DNA of 64,000 nt from Desulfovibrionaceae bacterium (GCA_028689675.1 JAQVCS010000005.1:81454-145453), one strand, 5' to 3'; positions 14,910-24,819 are shown, counted from the stretch's first letter. Numbers and translations are program-made. The notes: generated by a model not told the origin, from the letters alone.

Positions 14910-16064
14910 ATGAACACTATTTATTTAGATAATAATGCCACCACGCGCGTTGCCCCAGAAGTTTTTGAGGCCATGACGCCCTATTTCACCGAGCTGTATG
15001 GCAACCCTTCCAGCATGCACAGCTTTGGTGGGCAAGTTGGCCATGCCATAGATAAAGCCCGCCAAAGTATTGCCAGCCTGCTGGGCGCACAGCCCAGTGA
15101 AATATTGTTCACTTCCTGCGGTTCCGAAAGCGACAACACAGCCCTTGCCGCGGCTGTGCAAACCAGACCAGAAAAAAAGCATATTATCACCACCCGCATG
15201 GAGCACCCTGCCATTCTTGCCCCCTGCCAGCATTTGGAAAGGCGGCAGGGCTACCGTGTGACCTATTTAGGGGTGGACAGCAAGGGCAGGCTGGATATGG
15301 ACGAGTACCGCGAGGCGCTCACCCCCGATACAGCCCTTGTTTCCATTATGTTTGCCAATAATGAAGTGGGCAATATTTACCCCATTCAGCAAATGGCCGC
15401 AATGGCAAAAGAAAAGGACGTGCTCTTTCATACCGATGCCGTGCAGGCTGTGGGCAAAATAGGCATTAATCTTGCCGAGCTGCCTGTGGATTTCCTTTCT
15501 CTTTCTGGGCACAAGCTGCACGGCCCCAAGGGCATAGGTGTGCTGTATATTCGCAAGGGCGTGCGTTTTGCCCCCTATTTGCGCGGCGGGCATCAAGAGC
15601 GCGGGCGGCGTGCTGGCACAGAAAATGTGCCCTATATTGTGGGCATGGGCAAAGCAGCAGAGCTGGCAGCAGCCAATATTGTGCAAGAACAAGTACAGGT
15701 GGCTGCCCTGCGCGACCAGCTGGAAAAAGAAATTCTTGCCCATGTGCCCTTGTGCATGGTGAATGGTGACACAGAAAACCGCCTGCCCAATACCAGTAAT
15801 ATTGCCTTTAAGAATGTGGAAGGCGAAGCTATTTTGCTTATGCTCGACCGTTTGGGCATTTGCGCCAGCTCTGGCTCGGCCTGCACCTCGGGCAGCCTTG
15901 AGCCTTCGCATGTATTGCGCGCCATGGGAGTGCCCTTTACCTTTGCGCACGGCTCGGTACGCCTTTCTCTTTCGCGCTATACCACGCAGGAAGAAGTAGA
16001 ATTTACAGCCCGCGAGCTGCCCGCTGTTATTGAAAACCTGCGGGCACTCTCCCCCTTTAAATAA
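14910..16064 (+). CDS. nifS: Cysteine desulfurase, NifS type
   Basis: PLP enzyme of 384 residues that removes sulfur from cysteine for NifU. YLDNNATT begins the protein, LSGHKLHGPKG carries the PLP-binding Lys, and SSGSACTSG has the catalytic Cys loop. It starts 2 bases after the nifU stop, so translation is probably coupled. The operon ends in a strong bidirectional terminator. Confidence 0.95.
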   Translation: MNTIYLDNNATTRVAPEVFEAMTPYFTELYGNPSSMHSFGGQVGHAIDKARQSIASLLGAQPSEILFTSCGSESDNTALAAAVQTRPEKKHIITTRMEHPAILAPCQHLERRQGYRVTYLGVDSKGRLDMDEYREALTPDTALVSIMFANNEVGNIYPIQQMAAMAKEKDVLFHTDAVQAVGKIGINLAELPVDFLSLSGHKLHGPKGIGVLYIRKGVRFAPYLRGGHQERGRRAGTENVPYIVGMGKAAELAAANIVQEQVQVAALRDQLEKEILAHVPLCMVNGDTENRLPNTSNIAFKNVEGEAILLMLDRLGICASSGSACTSGSLEPSHVLRAMGVPFTFAHGSVRLSLSRYTTQEEVEFTARELPAVIENLRALSPFK

Positions 16065-16103
16065 ACGCTGGCAGACTGGCAACAGCAGGCCGATACAGCA
16101 AAT

Positions 16104-16136
16104 AACAAAAGCCGACTTCATTTGTCGGCTTTTGTT
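16104..16136. terminator. Bidirectional terminator between nifS and the FNT channel gene
   Basis: A perfect 13-bp inverted repeat (AACAAAAGCCGAC / GTCGGCTTTTGTT) with a 7-base loop sits between convergent genes. T-rich arms serve both strands. Confidence 0.9.
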
Positions 16137-16162
16137 GTTTGCACTGTTCTTATTGCTCTGTC

Positions 16163-16990
16163 TTATTTTTTATACGCAAACCAATAGGCAATACCCACAA
16201 ATAAGCCGCCGCCCACAATATTGCCCAAGGTCACAGGGAGCAGGTTCTGCACAAAAAAGCTTTGCCAATTCAAATTGGCCAGCACCTCTGGTGCAACGCC
16301 CGAAGCACTTACCCATGCCGCATTGGCCTTGGCAAAAATGCCAGCAGGAATATAATACATATTGGCTACCGAATGCTCAAAACCAGAGGTAATAAATAAA
16401 CAAATGGGGAAGAATATACCAAAACACTTGCTAACAATATCTTTAGCACCATAGGCAAGCCACACAGCCAAGCACACCAGCCAGTTACACATAATACCCA
16501 AATAAAAGGCCTGCGTAAAATCGAGCCCTGTTTTATAGGCAGCAATGCGAATGGTCACCCCGCCCAGCATATTTGCCCCCGAAGTAAACAGCCCGCTGCC
16601 CACCATCATGTGGGCAATCAGCAAAGAGCCCACCAAATTCCCCGCATACACAAGGCACCAATTCCAGAGCACCTGCCCTATACTCAGCCGCCCTTCTGCC
16701 AGCCCCATGCACATCAGGGTATTGCCGGTAAACAATTCCCCGCCAGCTATCACCACCAGCATAAGCCCCGTGGGGAACACCACCCCAGCCAGTGCTTTGC
16801 CCAGCCCATAGGTATCGGCTTTTGCAAAAAGGTTAAATGCCGCCATGTTTGAACCTTCAGCGGCAAAGGCAATAAAAGCCCCTGCCAAGATTGCCAGCAC
16901 AAAAGAGCGCGCCCACGGCAATGCTGCCTTTTTAAGCCCTACCTCAATAGTTGCCGCGGCAATTTCCGCTGGCGTAGAAAAATTTTGCAT
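16163..16990 (-). CDS. Formate/nitrite transporter (FNT family)
   Basis: A 275-residue channel with six hydrophobic segments. Family motifs are GGELFTGN, NLVGSL, CNWLVCLAVW and SGFEHSVANMYYIP. It moves formate, nitrite or related monovalent anions through a pentameric pore. In a formate-using sulfate reducer formate is the likely substrate, but nitrite or hydrosulfide cannot be excluded. No partner genes are adjacent. Confidence 0.9.
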   Translation of the reverse strand: MQNFSTPAEIAAATIEVGLKKAALPWARSFVLAILAGAFIAFAAEGSNMAAFNLFAKADTYGLGKALAGVVFPTGLMLVVIAGGELFTGNTLMCMGLAEGRLSIGQVLWNWCLVYAGNLVGSLLIAHMMVGSGLFTSGANMLGGVTIRIAAYKTGLDFTQAFYLGIMCNWLVCLAVWLAYGAKDIVSKCFGIFFPICLFITSGFEHSVANMYYIPAGIFAKANAAWVSASGVAPEVLANLNWQSFFVQNLLPVTLGNIVGGGLFVGIAYWFAYKK

Positions 16991-17114
16991 TGGTTTATCC
17001 CCCCAATTTTCTCAATTAAAAGCACTATGCAGTACCAAGTTTTTGCAAGAATATGAATACCCTTTCACTGGGGAATCGGATAAAAATTCCCCTCCCTTTG
17101 GCATAGAGAGCTGC

Positions 17115-17143
17115 TTGACATTTTTGCTCTTGGCTCCTACCTT
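17115..17143 (+). promoter_or_regulatory. Promoter of FMN riboswitch-ribBA transcript
   Basis: TTGACA at 17115-17120, 17-base spacer, TACCTT at 17138-17143. The start would fall just before the riboswitch closing stem. Confidence 0.7.
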
Positions 17144-17147
17144 ATTC

Positions 17148-17280
17148 TTGTTCTCAGGGCGGGGTGCAATTCCCCACCGGCGGTGTGCGGCTTTGTGCCG
17201 CAAGCCCGCGAGCCGCTTTTTGGCGGTTGATTCGGTACCCAAGCCGAAGCCGACGGTATAGTCCGGATGAAAGAGAATGA
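17148..17280 (+). ncRNA. FMN riboswitch (RFN element)
   Basis: The conserved blocks appear in order: CTCAGGGCGGGGTGCAATTC, CCCACCGGCGGT, AAGCCCGCGAGC, AAGCCGACGGTATAGTCCGGATGAAAGAGAA given here in parts (17151-17277). The closing stem is TTCTC/GAGAA. FMN binding would turn off ribBA, probably through the terminator at 17340-17383. Confidence 0.96.
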
Positions 17281-17339
17281 CAGCCTTGGCGAATTTCGCC
17301 TGTGGTCAGGCGGCGCGTTGCCGTCTTGTCGTTCGCCCT

Positions 17340-17383
17340 GATGCGTTTTGTGGCACTGCTGCAACGCATCTTTTTTATTTTTT
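17340..17383 (+). terminator. Riboswitch expression-platform terminator
   Basis: GATGCGTT (17340-17347) pairs with AACGCATC (17363-17370), then TTTTTTATTTTTT. It lies 60 bases after the aptamer and 137 bases before ribBA, as expected for FMN-controlled premature termination. Confidence 0.88.
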
Positions 17384-17520
17384 ACCCTTCCCTGCGCACA
17401 ACCATGCCGTAATGGTGCAGGCACAGGGTAAAAATTGGCGGACACCAGCACCTGCTGGCGCTTTTACTGGTAAGCCTGCGGCAAGGCAACCATGATCATT
17501 TTTTGTAAGGATGTACTGTT

Positions 17521-18738
17521 ATGCCCTTGTGCACTACTGAAGAAGCCATTGAAGACATCAAAAATGGCAAAATGATTATTCTTGTGGATGATGAAGATCG
17601 CGAAAATGAAGGCGATTTAACCATGGCGGCAGAATTTGCCACGCCTGAAGCCATTAACTTTATGGCAAAATTTGGGCGCGGGCTTATTTGCCTGCCCTTG
17701 GGTGGCGACTATGTTGACCGCCTGAAATTGCCCATGATGACCCAGCGCAATGGCTCACGCTTTGGCACAAACTTTACCGTTTCCATTGAAGCACGAGAAG
17801 GCATCACCACGGGCATTTCTGCCGCAGACCGCGCCACCACTATTTTGACAGCCATTGGCGACACTGTGCGGGCTGAAGACATTGTGACCCCTGGCCATGT
17901 TTTCCCCCTGCGCGCCAAAGACGGCGGCGTGCTGGTGCGCACAGGGCAAACAGAAGGCAGTGTTGACCTTGCCCGCCTTGCCGGCTTAAAGCCAGCCAGC
18001 GTTATTTGCGAAATTATGAATGATGACGGAACCATGGCGCGCATGCCCCAGCTGGAAATCTTTGCTGAAGAACATGGGCTAAAAATTGCCGCCGTACGCG
18101 ATATTATACGCTACCGCATGAATAAGGGGCAGGTTTCTGTGCATTGCGAAGGCAAGGCACATTTGCCCACCATGTTTGGCGACTTTACCGTCCATGCCTA
18201 TGAAGCAGAAGGTGACCCGCACACCCACCTTGCACTGGTAAAGGGTGACCTGAAAAGCGCCCAAGAGCCTGTGCTGGTGCGCGTGCACAGCCAATGCCTT
18301 ACTGGCGATGCCCTTGGTTCGCTGCGCTGCGACTGCCGCGGCCAGCTTGGGGCAGCCTTGCGCCAGATTGAAAAATCGGGCTGCGGCGTGTTGCTCTATA
18401 TGCGTCAGGAAGGGCGCGGCATTGGCCTTGCCAATAAAATTCGCGCCTATGCTCTGCAAGACCAAGGTTTGGACACTGTAGAAGCCAACCTCAAGCTGGG
18501 CTTCCCCGAAGATATGCGCGATTATGGCGTGGGGGCGCAAATTCTGGTTGACCTTGGCGTGCGTAAAATGCGCCTGCTCACCAATAACCCCAAAAAGCTC
18601 GTGGGCTTGGGTGGCTATGGCATTGAAATTGTGGAGCGCGTTGCCATTGAAATGGAAGCCTGCCCCGAAAATGAAGCCTATTTAAAAACCAAAAAAGAAA
18701 AAATGCATCATTTGCTTACGGGCATACGCTGCCGCTAG
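17521..18738 (+). CDS. ribBA: Bifunctional DHBP synthase / GTP cyclohydrolase II
   Basis: 405 residues. The N-terminal half (~1-200) makes 3,4-dihydroxy-2-butanone 4-phosphate ([19 protein letters not shown]). The C-terminal half is GTP cyclohydrolase II, with zinc ligands in [17 protein letters not shown] and the RQEGRGIGL motif. Together they supply both precursors of riboflavin. Other rib genes are not adjacent; control comes from the FMN riboswitch in the leader. AAGGAT precedes the ATG by eight bases. Confidence 0.96.
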   Translation: MPLCTTEEAIEDIKNGKMIILVDDEDRENEGDLTMAAEFATPEAINFMAKFGRGLICLPLGGDYVDRLKLPMMTQRNGSRFGTNFTVSIEAREGITTGISAADRATTILTAIGDTVRAEDIVTPGHVFPLRAKDGGVLVRTGQTEGSVDLARLAGLKPASVICEIMNDDGTMARMPQLEIFAEEHGLKIAAVRDIIRYRMNKGQVSVHCEGKAHLPTMFGDFTVHAYEAEGDPHTHLALVKGDLKSAQEPVLVRVHSQCLTGDALGSLRCDCRGQLGAALRQIEKSGCGVLLYMRQEGRGIGLANKIRAYALQDQGLDTVEANLKLGFPEDMRDYGVGAQILVDLGVRKMRLLTNNPKKLVGLGGYGIEIVERVAIEMEACPENEAYLKTKKEKMHHLLTGIRCR

Positions 18739-18824
18739 TCAGCGCTGTTTTAGGCTTTTGCGGGGCACTGTTTTTTTGTACCCCGCAAAGCCATAAAAGC
18801 ACGCGCTGCTCTATTGAAAACACC

Positions 18825-18856
18825 ATGCCCTGCCTTCCTCAGCAGGGCATTTTTTT
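18825..18856 (+). terminator. Terminator after ribBA
   Basis: ATGCCCTGC / GCAGGGCAT stem followed by seven T. A second hairpin (GGCTTTTGCGGGG / CCCCGCAAAGCC) lies about 60 bases upstream. Confidence 0.88.
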
Positions 18857-18861
18857 GCCAT

Positions 18862-18896
18862 AAAAAAAGGCTGCCTCTTGCATGAAGCAGCCTTTT
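18862..18896 (-). terminator. Terminator after secF
   Basis: AGGCTGC/GCAGCCT stem. On the minus strand it is followed by seven T, ending the yajC-secD-secF transcript 18 bases after the secF stop. Confidence 0.85.
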
Positions 18897-18913
18897 TCTC
18901 AGCAAAAAAACCC

Positions 18914-20011
18914 TTACACTATGCCGTGTTCACCAGGCTTTTCATATTCTTCTTTGGCCTGCATGCGCACATAGAGCTCTGTGTCGCCCAAGGCAAGCAA
19001 TATGGCAGAAGAAATGTATACAGAAGAAACTGTACCAATAAACACACCCAGCAGCATGGTCAGGGCAAAATCATGAATAACCCCACCGCCCAGCAAATAC
19101 AGCGCAAGCACAGCCGCAAAGGTGGTTGCCGAGGTCAGGATTGTGCGCGAAAGGGTTTGGTTCACCGCATGGTTAATGATATCAATCAGGGGCAGCTCTG
19201 GGCTGCTGCGCAGGTTTTCACGCAGGCGGTCATACACAATGATGGTATCGTTCAGCGAATAGCCCACCAGTGTTAAAATAGCCGCGACCACGTTCAGGTC
19301 AAGCTCAACCCCCATTATAGCCAAAATACCCACGGTAATGCTCACGTCATGCAGCAGGCCAATAATAGCGCCCAAGGCAAAATTCAGCCGCAATTTCCAG
19401 CACACCAAAAGGCAAATAGCCAAAGAAAAGCACACCATAGAGCCCATGCCAAGCCCTGTGAAGCCCAGCAAATACATGCCGCCCCACAAAGCGCCTGCCA
19501 TAATGGCACCAGCCATCCAGCGCTGTTCAAAACGCCCCGAAATGTATACAGCAATAAGCAAAATAGAATAATACAGGGCTTCTAATGCCTTATTGGCAAG
19601 GTCTGCGCCCACCTTGGGGCCCACCAGCTCAAGGCGTTCTATGCTGGCATTGTTGCCGGGGAAGCTCTTTTCCAACGCTGCCACCACATTAGAGCGCAAA
19701 GAAGTGGCATCGGTTTCAGAAGAAGAAAAACGCAGCAAATAATTGCGCCCATCTTCACCAAAACGCTGGGTGGATATGCCCGGCAATTCAGGAATATCCA
19801 TACTTTTTTTCAGATCATTGTCATCAACTTTCTGGGCAAACTGCACTTGCACTATAACCCCGCCAGCAAAGTCAATGCCCATTTTCAGGCCACCGAAAAA
19901 GAGTATATACACTATGCCGACAAGCAGGAATAAGGCCGACAGCCCATAGCTGTAAAAGCGCATACCCATAAAGTCGATATTGGTATTATGCTTGATAAAT
20001 GCAAAACCCAT
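18914..20011 (-). CDS. secF: Protein translocase subunit SecF
   Basis: 365-residue RND-type membrane protein with six transmembrane segments. GIDFAGG near residue 46 starts the large periplasmic loop, and GYSLNDTIIVYDRLREN is the conserved SecF/SecD motif. With SecD and YajC it uses the proton gradient to aid late stages of Sec export. AGGAG lies six bases before the ATG. It follows secD by 26 bases. Confidence 0.96.
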   Translation of the reverse strand: MGFAFIKHNTNIDFMGMRFYSYGLSALFLLVGIVYILFFGGLKMGIDFAGGVIVQVQFAQKVDDNDLKKSMDIPELPGISTQRFGEDGRNYLLRFSSSETDATSLRSNVVAALEKSFPGNNASIERLELVGPKVGADLANKALEALYYSILLIAVYISGRFEQRWMAGAIMAGALWGGMYLLGFTGLGMGSMVCFSLAICLLVCWKLRLNFALGAIIGLLHDVSITVGILAIMGVELDLNVVAAILTLVGYSLNDTIIVYDRLRENLRSSPELPLIDIINHAVNQTLSRTILTSATTFAAVLALYLLGGGVIHDFALTMLLGVFIGTVSSVYISSAILLALGDTELYVRMQAKEEYEKPGEHGIV

Positions 20012-20037
20012 AACACTCTCCTTGTGCTCTGCCGCAC

Positions 20038-21621
20038 TTAGATGCTGATGCCTTTTGCGCCAGCTTTACGCGCCCACAACTCAAAAATAGTGCGCGAAAC
20101 AAAAATGGCGGTGAACATGGAAGCAAGAATGCCCAGCGATAAGGTCACGGCAAAACCGCGAATAGGCCCAGTGCCAAATTGATATAAAATCACCGTGGCA
20201 ATAATAGTGGTCAAGTTCGAGTCTATAATGGATATGCTGGCCAGCTCAAAACCTGCGCGCACTGCTGCCAAAGACGTATAGCCATTGTGCAGCTCTTCGC
20301 GTATTCGTTCATAAATAAGCACGTTAGCATCCACAGCCATGCCTATGGTCAGCACCACGCCAGCAATGCCGGGCAAGGTCAACGTGGCGCCAAAGGCCGC
20401 CATGCCGCCCAAAATAAGCAGCAGGGAATAGCACAGCATCATATCGGCAATAATGCCGCTCATGCCGTAATAAACGCCCATAAACAGAAGCACAGCCGCC
20501 GCACCCACGCCAGCAGCCAGAATGCCGCTGTCTATAGATTCCTGACCCAAAGAAGGGCCTACCGTACGTTCTTCCAGCACGGTTACAGGGGCAGGCAGCG
20601 AGCCTGCACGCAGCACAATGGCTAAGTCCTGCGCCTCGGCTGTGGTGAATGAGCCAGAAATGCTGCAGCGCCCGCCGCCAATGCGCTCGCGAATAACGGG
20701 GGCAGAATAGACCTTGCCATCCAGCACAATAGCCATGCGCTTGCCCACATTCTCGCTGGTCATACGCTCAAAAATAGCGGCGCCGCGTGAATTGAAATTA
20801 AGCGAGACATAGGATTGGTTAAGCTGGTCAAAGGCGGGGCGGGCATCGGTAACATCTTCACCCGTCAGCACGGCTTCTTTTTCAACAGCCAAAAATTTTT
20901 CTGTGCCCTCGGCATTGGCATTGCCTTTTTCCAGCATGGGTAGGGCAACAATGCCAGCAGGCAGCACGGCGCGCGCAGGGTCTACATCATCGCGCACAAG
21001 GTGAAATTCCAAATGAGCCGTCTGCCCCAAAATCTGCACAGCGCGGCGTGGGTCTGAAATGCCGGGCAGCTGCACCTGAATGCGGTTGCCTGCCTGCTTG
21101 CGTATATCGGGCTCGGCCACGCCAAACTGGTCAATACGGCTACGAATAGTGCGCAATGCTTGGTCTTGCGCCATTTCTTCCAGCTTTTTAATTTCAGCAG
21201 GGCTAAAGCGGGCAACATAGCGCAGCGAACCACTTTCCCCCGCAATGGGGTTTTCATAGGTCAGCTGGGGGAACTTTTCTGCCAGCAATTTTTCCAGCGC
21301 AGCACGCTGATCGACCTTGGGCAGTAAAAATTCTAAAGAGCTTTCCCCCAGCAGGCGGGGGCGCAGCACCACAATTTTTTCGTCCAGTGCCTGACGGCGC
21401 AAATCTTGCCCCGCCATTGCCAGCGAATTGCTGACAGCCTTTTGCACTTCAACCCCAAGGGTAAGGTGTATGCCACCCTTTAAGTCTAGGCCAAGGTTAA
21501 TGCTTTTATCAGGTAAAATGCCGGGCAGGGGGTTATGCCCCAGCAGACTTGGCACAGAATACGCAATGCCTGCCAGCAACACAATCACCACCACGGCCAT
21601 ACGCCAGCGCAGACCAATCAT
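20038..21621 (-). CDS. secD: Protein translocase subunit SecD
   Basis: 527 residues. LGLDLKGGIHLTLGVE is the SecD N-terminal motif; the central periplasmic domain includes the P1 head region; the six-helix C-terminal part ends with AVDANVLIYERIREE. The start at 21621 is chosen for its AAGGTG ribosome site; an ATG 39 bases upstream has none. Second gene of yajC-secD-secF. Confidence 0.95.
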   Translation of the reverse strand: MIGLRWRMAVVVIVLLAGIAYSVPSLLGHNPLPGILPDKSINLGLDLKGGIHLTLGVEVQKAVSNSLAMAGQDLRRQALDEKIVVLRPRLLGESSLEFLLPKVDQRAALEKLLAEKFPQLTYENPIAGESGSLRYVARFSPAEIKKLEEMAQDQALRTIRSRIDQFGVAEPDIRKQAGNRIQVQLPGISDPRRAVQILGQTAHLEFHLVRDDVDPARAVLPAGIVALPMLEKGNANAEGTEKFLAVEKEAVLTGEDVTDARPAFDQLNQSYVSLNFNSRGAAIFERMTSENVGKRMAIVLDGKVYSAPVIRERIGGGRCSISGSFTTAEAQDLAIVLRAGSLPAPVTVLEERTVGPSLGQESIDSGILAAGVGAAAVLLFMGVYYGMSGIIADMMLCYSLLLILGGMAAFGATLTLPGIAGVVLTIGMAVDANVLIYERIREELHNGYTSLAAVRAGFELASISIIDSNLTTIIATVILYQFGTGPIRGFAVTLSLGILASMFTAIFVSRTIFELWARKAGAKGISI

Positions 21622-21711
21622 GAGCACCTTCCCAAAATAATCGTGTAAAAACAAAAGCATGAAAAACCGGCCGCAAGGTTACCCCTGCGGCCAACAATGC
21701 TAAAACAGAGC

Positions 21712-22062
21712 TTATTTGCTTTCTGCCTTGCTCTCGGCAGCGGCGCTGGTTTTTTCAGCCAAGCCGGCAACAGCGCTGCGCGTCAGGCGCAATTTAGCTT
21801 CGCCGCATTCCAGCAGCACGCTTTCGGCATCAATTTCTAAAATACGCCCCAGCAAGCCAGAGCCAGTTACCACATAGTCACCACGCTTCAGGGCTTCCAG
21901 CATGCGCTTGTGTTCTTTAGCGCGCTTCTGCTGCGGGCGAATAAGCAAAAACCAAAAAATACCAAACATCAGGATAAGGGGCACGAATTGCACCAGCATA
22001 TCGGTGCCGCCAGCAGGCGCAGCGCCGCTGGGCGCCATAGCATTGGCTATTGTTGCAAACAA
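21712..22062 (-). CDS. yajC: Preprotein translocase accessory subunit YajC
   Basis: 116 residues with one membrane helix (FVPLILMFGIFWFLLI) and the conserved RPQQKRAKEHKRML stretch and GDYVVTGSGLLGRI core. The start is probably TTG 22062 (MFATIANAM), with GGAGG eight bases upstream; the in-frame TTG at 22077 overlaps that site. It is first of the yajC-secD-secF set. Confidence 0.92.
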   Translation of the reverse strand: MFATIANAMAPSGAAPAGGTDMLVQFVPLILMFGIFWFLLIRPQQKRAKEHKRMLEALKRGDYVVTGSGLLGRILEIDAESVLLECGEAKLRLTRSAVAGLAEKTSAAAESKAESK

Positions 22063-22202
22063 AGGTATACCCTCCAAAAAAACAATTCATAAAAAAACAT
22101 GCAAGGCATGTCAGACACAGAAACGCACGCTATACAGCGCAGTGAAGGGGGCACTTTACCCTTTCACCATAGATTTTGCAAGACGGGATTCCCCGTAAAA
22201 AA

Positions 22203-22943
22203 TTACGCAAGGCGCAGGGCAAAATCGCGCACAGAGGCAGCCACAAGGGCAGCACTTTCATAATGCGTGGGCAAAAGGTGATGCCCTGCCCCCATATCAT
22301 GCAGGTTCACCAAGCGCAGGGTAATATCATCCGAGCCCAAGTGCTGCGCCAAATACTGGGCATTATAGGCAGAGCACGTCATATCGCCACGCGCCTGCCA
22401 AAGAAGGGCGGGGGCAACTATGCTGCCCAGCCCCGCGCGCACCCGCTTTTGTGCCTGCATCATGCCCACAAGGTGTGCGGTAACGTGCAGGGTTTCATGC
22501 CCCTGCCACGGGGCTATGCGGCGGGCGGCCTCGCTGCGCCCCTTGCGCCGCACAACGGGCAGCAGCCTTTGCAGCAAAGGAGCAAGGGGCAGGCGCCAGT
22601 CTGGCATAAAAAAGGGATGCCATGAATACAGCATGACGGGTGCTGCAATGCACACAATGCCCGCAGGCTGCCGTGCCTGTGCCACATCAAGCGCCAGCAG
22701 CCCGCCTAAAGAAAAACCCACCAGCAGCACAGAGCCCTGCGCCGCCAGCTCATCATATTCATGCAAAACATGCTCGCGCCATTGCTCATAGCGTGAACGG
22801 ATAAAGGCCTCTTCGCTGCCGCCATGCCCCGGCAGGGTGGGCAAACGCGTGGGCAGCCCCGCCGCTGCCAATGCCTGCCCAATGCCCTGCATATCAAAAG
22901 GACACGCGCCCAAGCCATGAACAAGTAAGCAGTGTAGTGCCAT
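22203..22943 (-). CDS. Alpha/beta hydrolase (carboxylesterase-like)
   Basis: 246 residues. LLVHGLGACPFDM provides the oxyanion-hole HG, VGFSLGGLLAL the nucleophile Ser elbow, ARGDMTCS the Asp, and GAGHHLLP the His. The arrangement matches monoacylglycerol lipase or Est30-type carboxylesterases. Substrate unknown. AGAAGG stands before ATG 22943. It is divergent from the MTA/SAH deaminase gene. Confidence 0.82.
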   Translation of the reverse strand: MALHCLLVHGLGACPFDMQGIGQALAAAGLPTRLPTLPGHGGSEEAFIRSRYEQWREHVLHEYDELAAQGSVLLVGFSLGGLLALDVAQARQPAGIVCIAAPVMLYSWHPFFMPDWRLPLAPLLQRLLPVVRRKGRSEAARRIAPWQGHETLHVTAHLVGMMQAQKRVRAGLGSIVAPALLWQARGDMTCSAYNAQYLAQHLGSDDITLRLVNLHDMGAGHHLLPTHYESAALVAASVRDFALRLA

Positions 22944-23091
22944 AAAAACCTTCTTGTTTCCTGAAAAAAAAATTGCTATGGGAAATCGTTTATACGCATT
23001 CAACAAGTATATACAAGCCATTTGGCAAGCCAGCAGCACAAAACACTGTTTGCCCAGCCACCGTCAGCACCTTCCCTAAAAAGGATACACC

Positions 23092-24411
23092 ATGGAAAAC
23101 CAATGCACCACGCTGCTGCACAGCGCCTTTATTGTTACCCAAGATGCCCAGCGCCGCATTATCGAAGACGGCGGCATTGCTGTCAAGCAGGGGCGCATAG
23201 CCGCCATTGGTGCGTGGCAGGAAATGCGCCATTGGCAGGCACAAGAAGTGCTTGAGCTGGGCAATATGCTGATTATGCCAGGGCTTATTAATGCCCACAC
23301 CCATGCCACCATGACATTTTTGCGTGGCTTTGCCGATGATTTGCCACTGATGGAATGGCTGACAGGGCATATTTTTCCTGTAGAAGCACGCCTTAAGCCC
23401 GAAGTGGTGCGTGTGGCCAGCCTGCTGGGCTTTGCCGAAATGCTGCGCACGGGCACAACAGCCTGCGTGGATATGTACCTATTTGAATCGGCAGTGCTTC
23501 AGGCTGCTGTGCAGGCGGGCATACGCTGCCAAGGTGGCGAGGGGCTCTTTGCCTTCCCCTCGGCAGCCTGCCCCCACTGGCAGCAGGGGCTTGAGCAAAC
23601 GCGGGCTCTGGCAGAAAAATATAAGGGTAATGAACGCATTAGCGTAGCGGTGACCCCCCATTCTGTATACACCACCAATGATGCGCTGCTGATTGCCGCG
23701 CGGGACATGGCTGCCGAGCTTGACCTGCCCCTGCATATTCATTTGGCAGAAACAACAGAAGAAACAGCCCAAAGCCTAAGCCAGCACGGCCTGCGCCCCA
23801 TTGCCTATGCCGAAAGCCTTGGCCTGCTCAGCCCGCGCACCATTGCCGCCCACCTTGTGGACAGCACAGAAGAAGAACACAGCCTTCTTGCCCAGCGCGG
23901 GGTCACAGCCGTGCACAACCCTTCCTCCAACATGAAATTGGCTTCGGGCATTGCACCCCTGCCCCAGATGCTCGCGCATGCCATGCCCCTTGCCCTAGGC
24001 AGCGATGGGCCTACCAGCAATAACCGCATGAATATGTTTACAGAAATGCACCACGCAGCCCTGCTGCACAAGGGGCATAGCGGCAATGCCGCCGCTCTGC
24101 CCGCGCAAAGCGTGCTGGATATGGCAACACATGGCGGCGCACGCGCCCTGCAACAGCACCCCCTTTTGGGCATGCTGGCTGTTGACGCCCCAGCAGACCT
24201 CATTGCCCTTGATTTGAACGAGCCGAATATGCAGCCCCTGTATAGCCCTGTGTCTCACCTTGTGTACGCCGCTACGGGTATGGAGGTGCGCCTGAGCATG
24301 GTGGCTGGGGAAGTGCTGTACCGCGATGGGCTTTTCAGCCGCTTTGACTACCCAGCTTTATTGCAGGAAGTGGCCGCAGTGCGGCATTGGGTGCTGAAAA
24401 AACAAGCATAA
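23092..24411 (+). CDS. mtaD: 5-methylthioadenosine / S-adenosylhomocysteine deaminase
   Basis: 439-residue amidohydrolase. NAHTHATMTFLRGFADDLPLMEWL matches this family (given in parts: NAHTHA metal ligands; DDLPLMEWL substrate region). Further metal and catalytic residues are IHLAET, AHLVD and LGSDGPTSNN. It deaminates SAH or MTA to the inosyl forms, part of methyl-cycle salvage. AAAAGGA precedes the ATG. Confidence 0.9.
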   Translation: MENQCTTLLHSAFIVTQDAQRRIIEDGGIAVKQGRIAAIGAWQEMRHWQAQEVLELGNMLIMPGLINAHTHATMTFLRGFADDLPLMEWLTGHIFPVEARLKPEVVRVASLLGFAEMLRTGTTACVDMYLFESAVLQAAVQAGIRCQGGEGLFAFPSAACPHWQQGLEQTRALAEKYKGNERISVAVTPHSVYTTNDALLIAARDMAAELDLPLHIHLAETTEETAQSLSQHGLRPIAYAESLGLLSPRTIAAHLVDSTEEEHSLLAQRGVTAVHNPSSNMKLASGIAPLPQMLAHAMPLALGSDGPTSNNRMNMFTEMHHAALLHKGHSGNAAALPAQSVLDMATHGGARALQQHPLLGMLAVDAPADLIALDLNEPNMQPLYSPVSHLVYAATGMEVRLSMVAGEVLYRDGLFSRFDYPALLQEVAAVRHWVLKKQA

Positions 24412-24421
24412 AAAAATCTGC

Positions 24422-24449
24422 TTGACAATCTTCTGTTTTTCATTATGGT
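24422..24449 (+). promoter_or_regulatory. Promoter of PxxKW protein gene
   Basis: TTGACA at 24422-24427, 16-base spacer, TATGGT at 24444-24449. It is separate from the upstream deaminase gene. Confidence 0.65.
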
Positions 24450-24503
24450 TGCCCTCTTACAAAAAACACTTCGCGCTCAGGCGCGCTATTGGAGGATATT
24501 ATT

Positions 24504-24767
24504 ATGGCTAATCTCGAAAATGCCACCAAGACCGCTGAGGGCGTGACAGTCAACGGTATCGTTCTTTCCCCTGTGGTGGAACAGTGTGAAGGCTGCAACC
24601 GCCTGCGCGAATTTGAAGGCGAAAAGTTCTGCTCCAGCTATGCTTTCCCTGCCAAAAAATGGATGGGCGGCAATTGCAACTTTGCTACCCATATCAAGGT
24701 AGCTGTAGCCAAGGGCGCCAAGGTTAACCCCTTGAAGGCTTCCAAGCGCGCTGCCAAGGGCAAGTAG
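24504..24767 (+). CDS. PxxKW family cysteine-rich small protein
   Basis: 87 residues with CEGCNRLREFEGEKFCSSY, PAKKW and CNFATHIK. The four Cys probably bind a metal (inference). The family is seen mostly in Desulfovibrionales-type bacteria, and its function is unknown. A very strong ribosome site (GGAGG, eight bases) and its own promoter suggest high expression. A basic tail (KASKRAAKGK) ends the protein. Confidence 0.85.
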   Translation: MANLENATKTAEGVTVNGIVLSPVVEQCEGCNRLREFEGEKFCSSYAFPAKKWMGGNCNFATHIKVAVAKGAKVNPLKASKRAAKGK

Positions 24768-24819
24768 CCTTTACCCCCCCCTTTTCTTCTGGAACGGGTT
24801 TTATCATCGTTATTTTTCT

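Noticed and set aside
19338..19585. Plus-strand ORFs inside secF and secD
   Set aside because: Antisense shadows of strongly conserved coding sequence.
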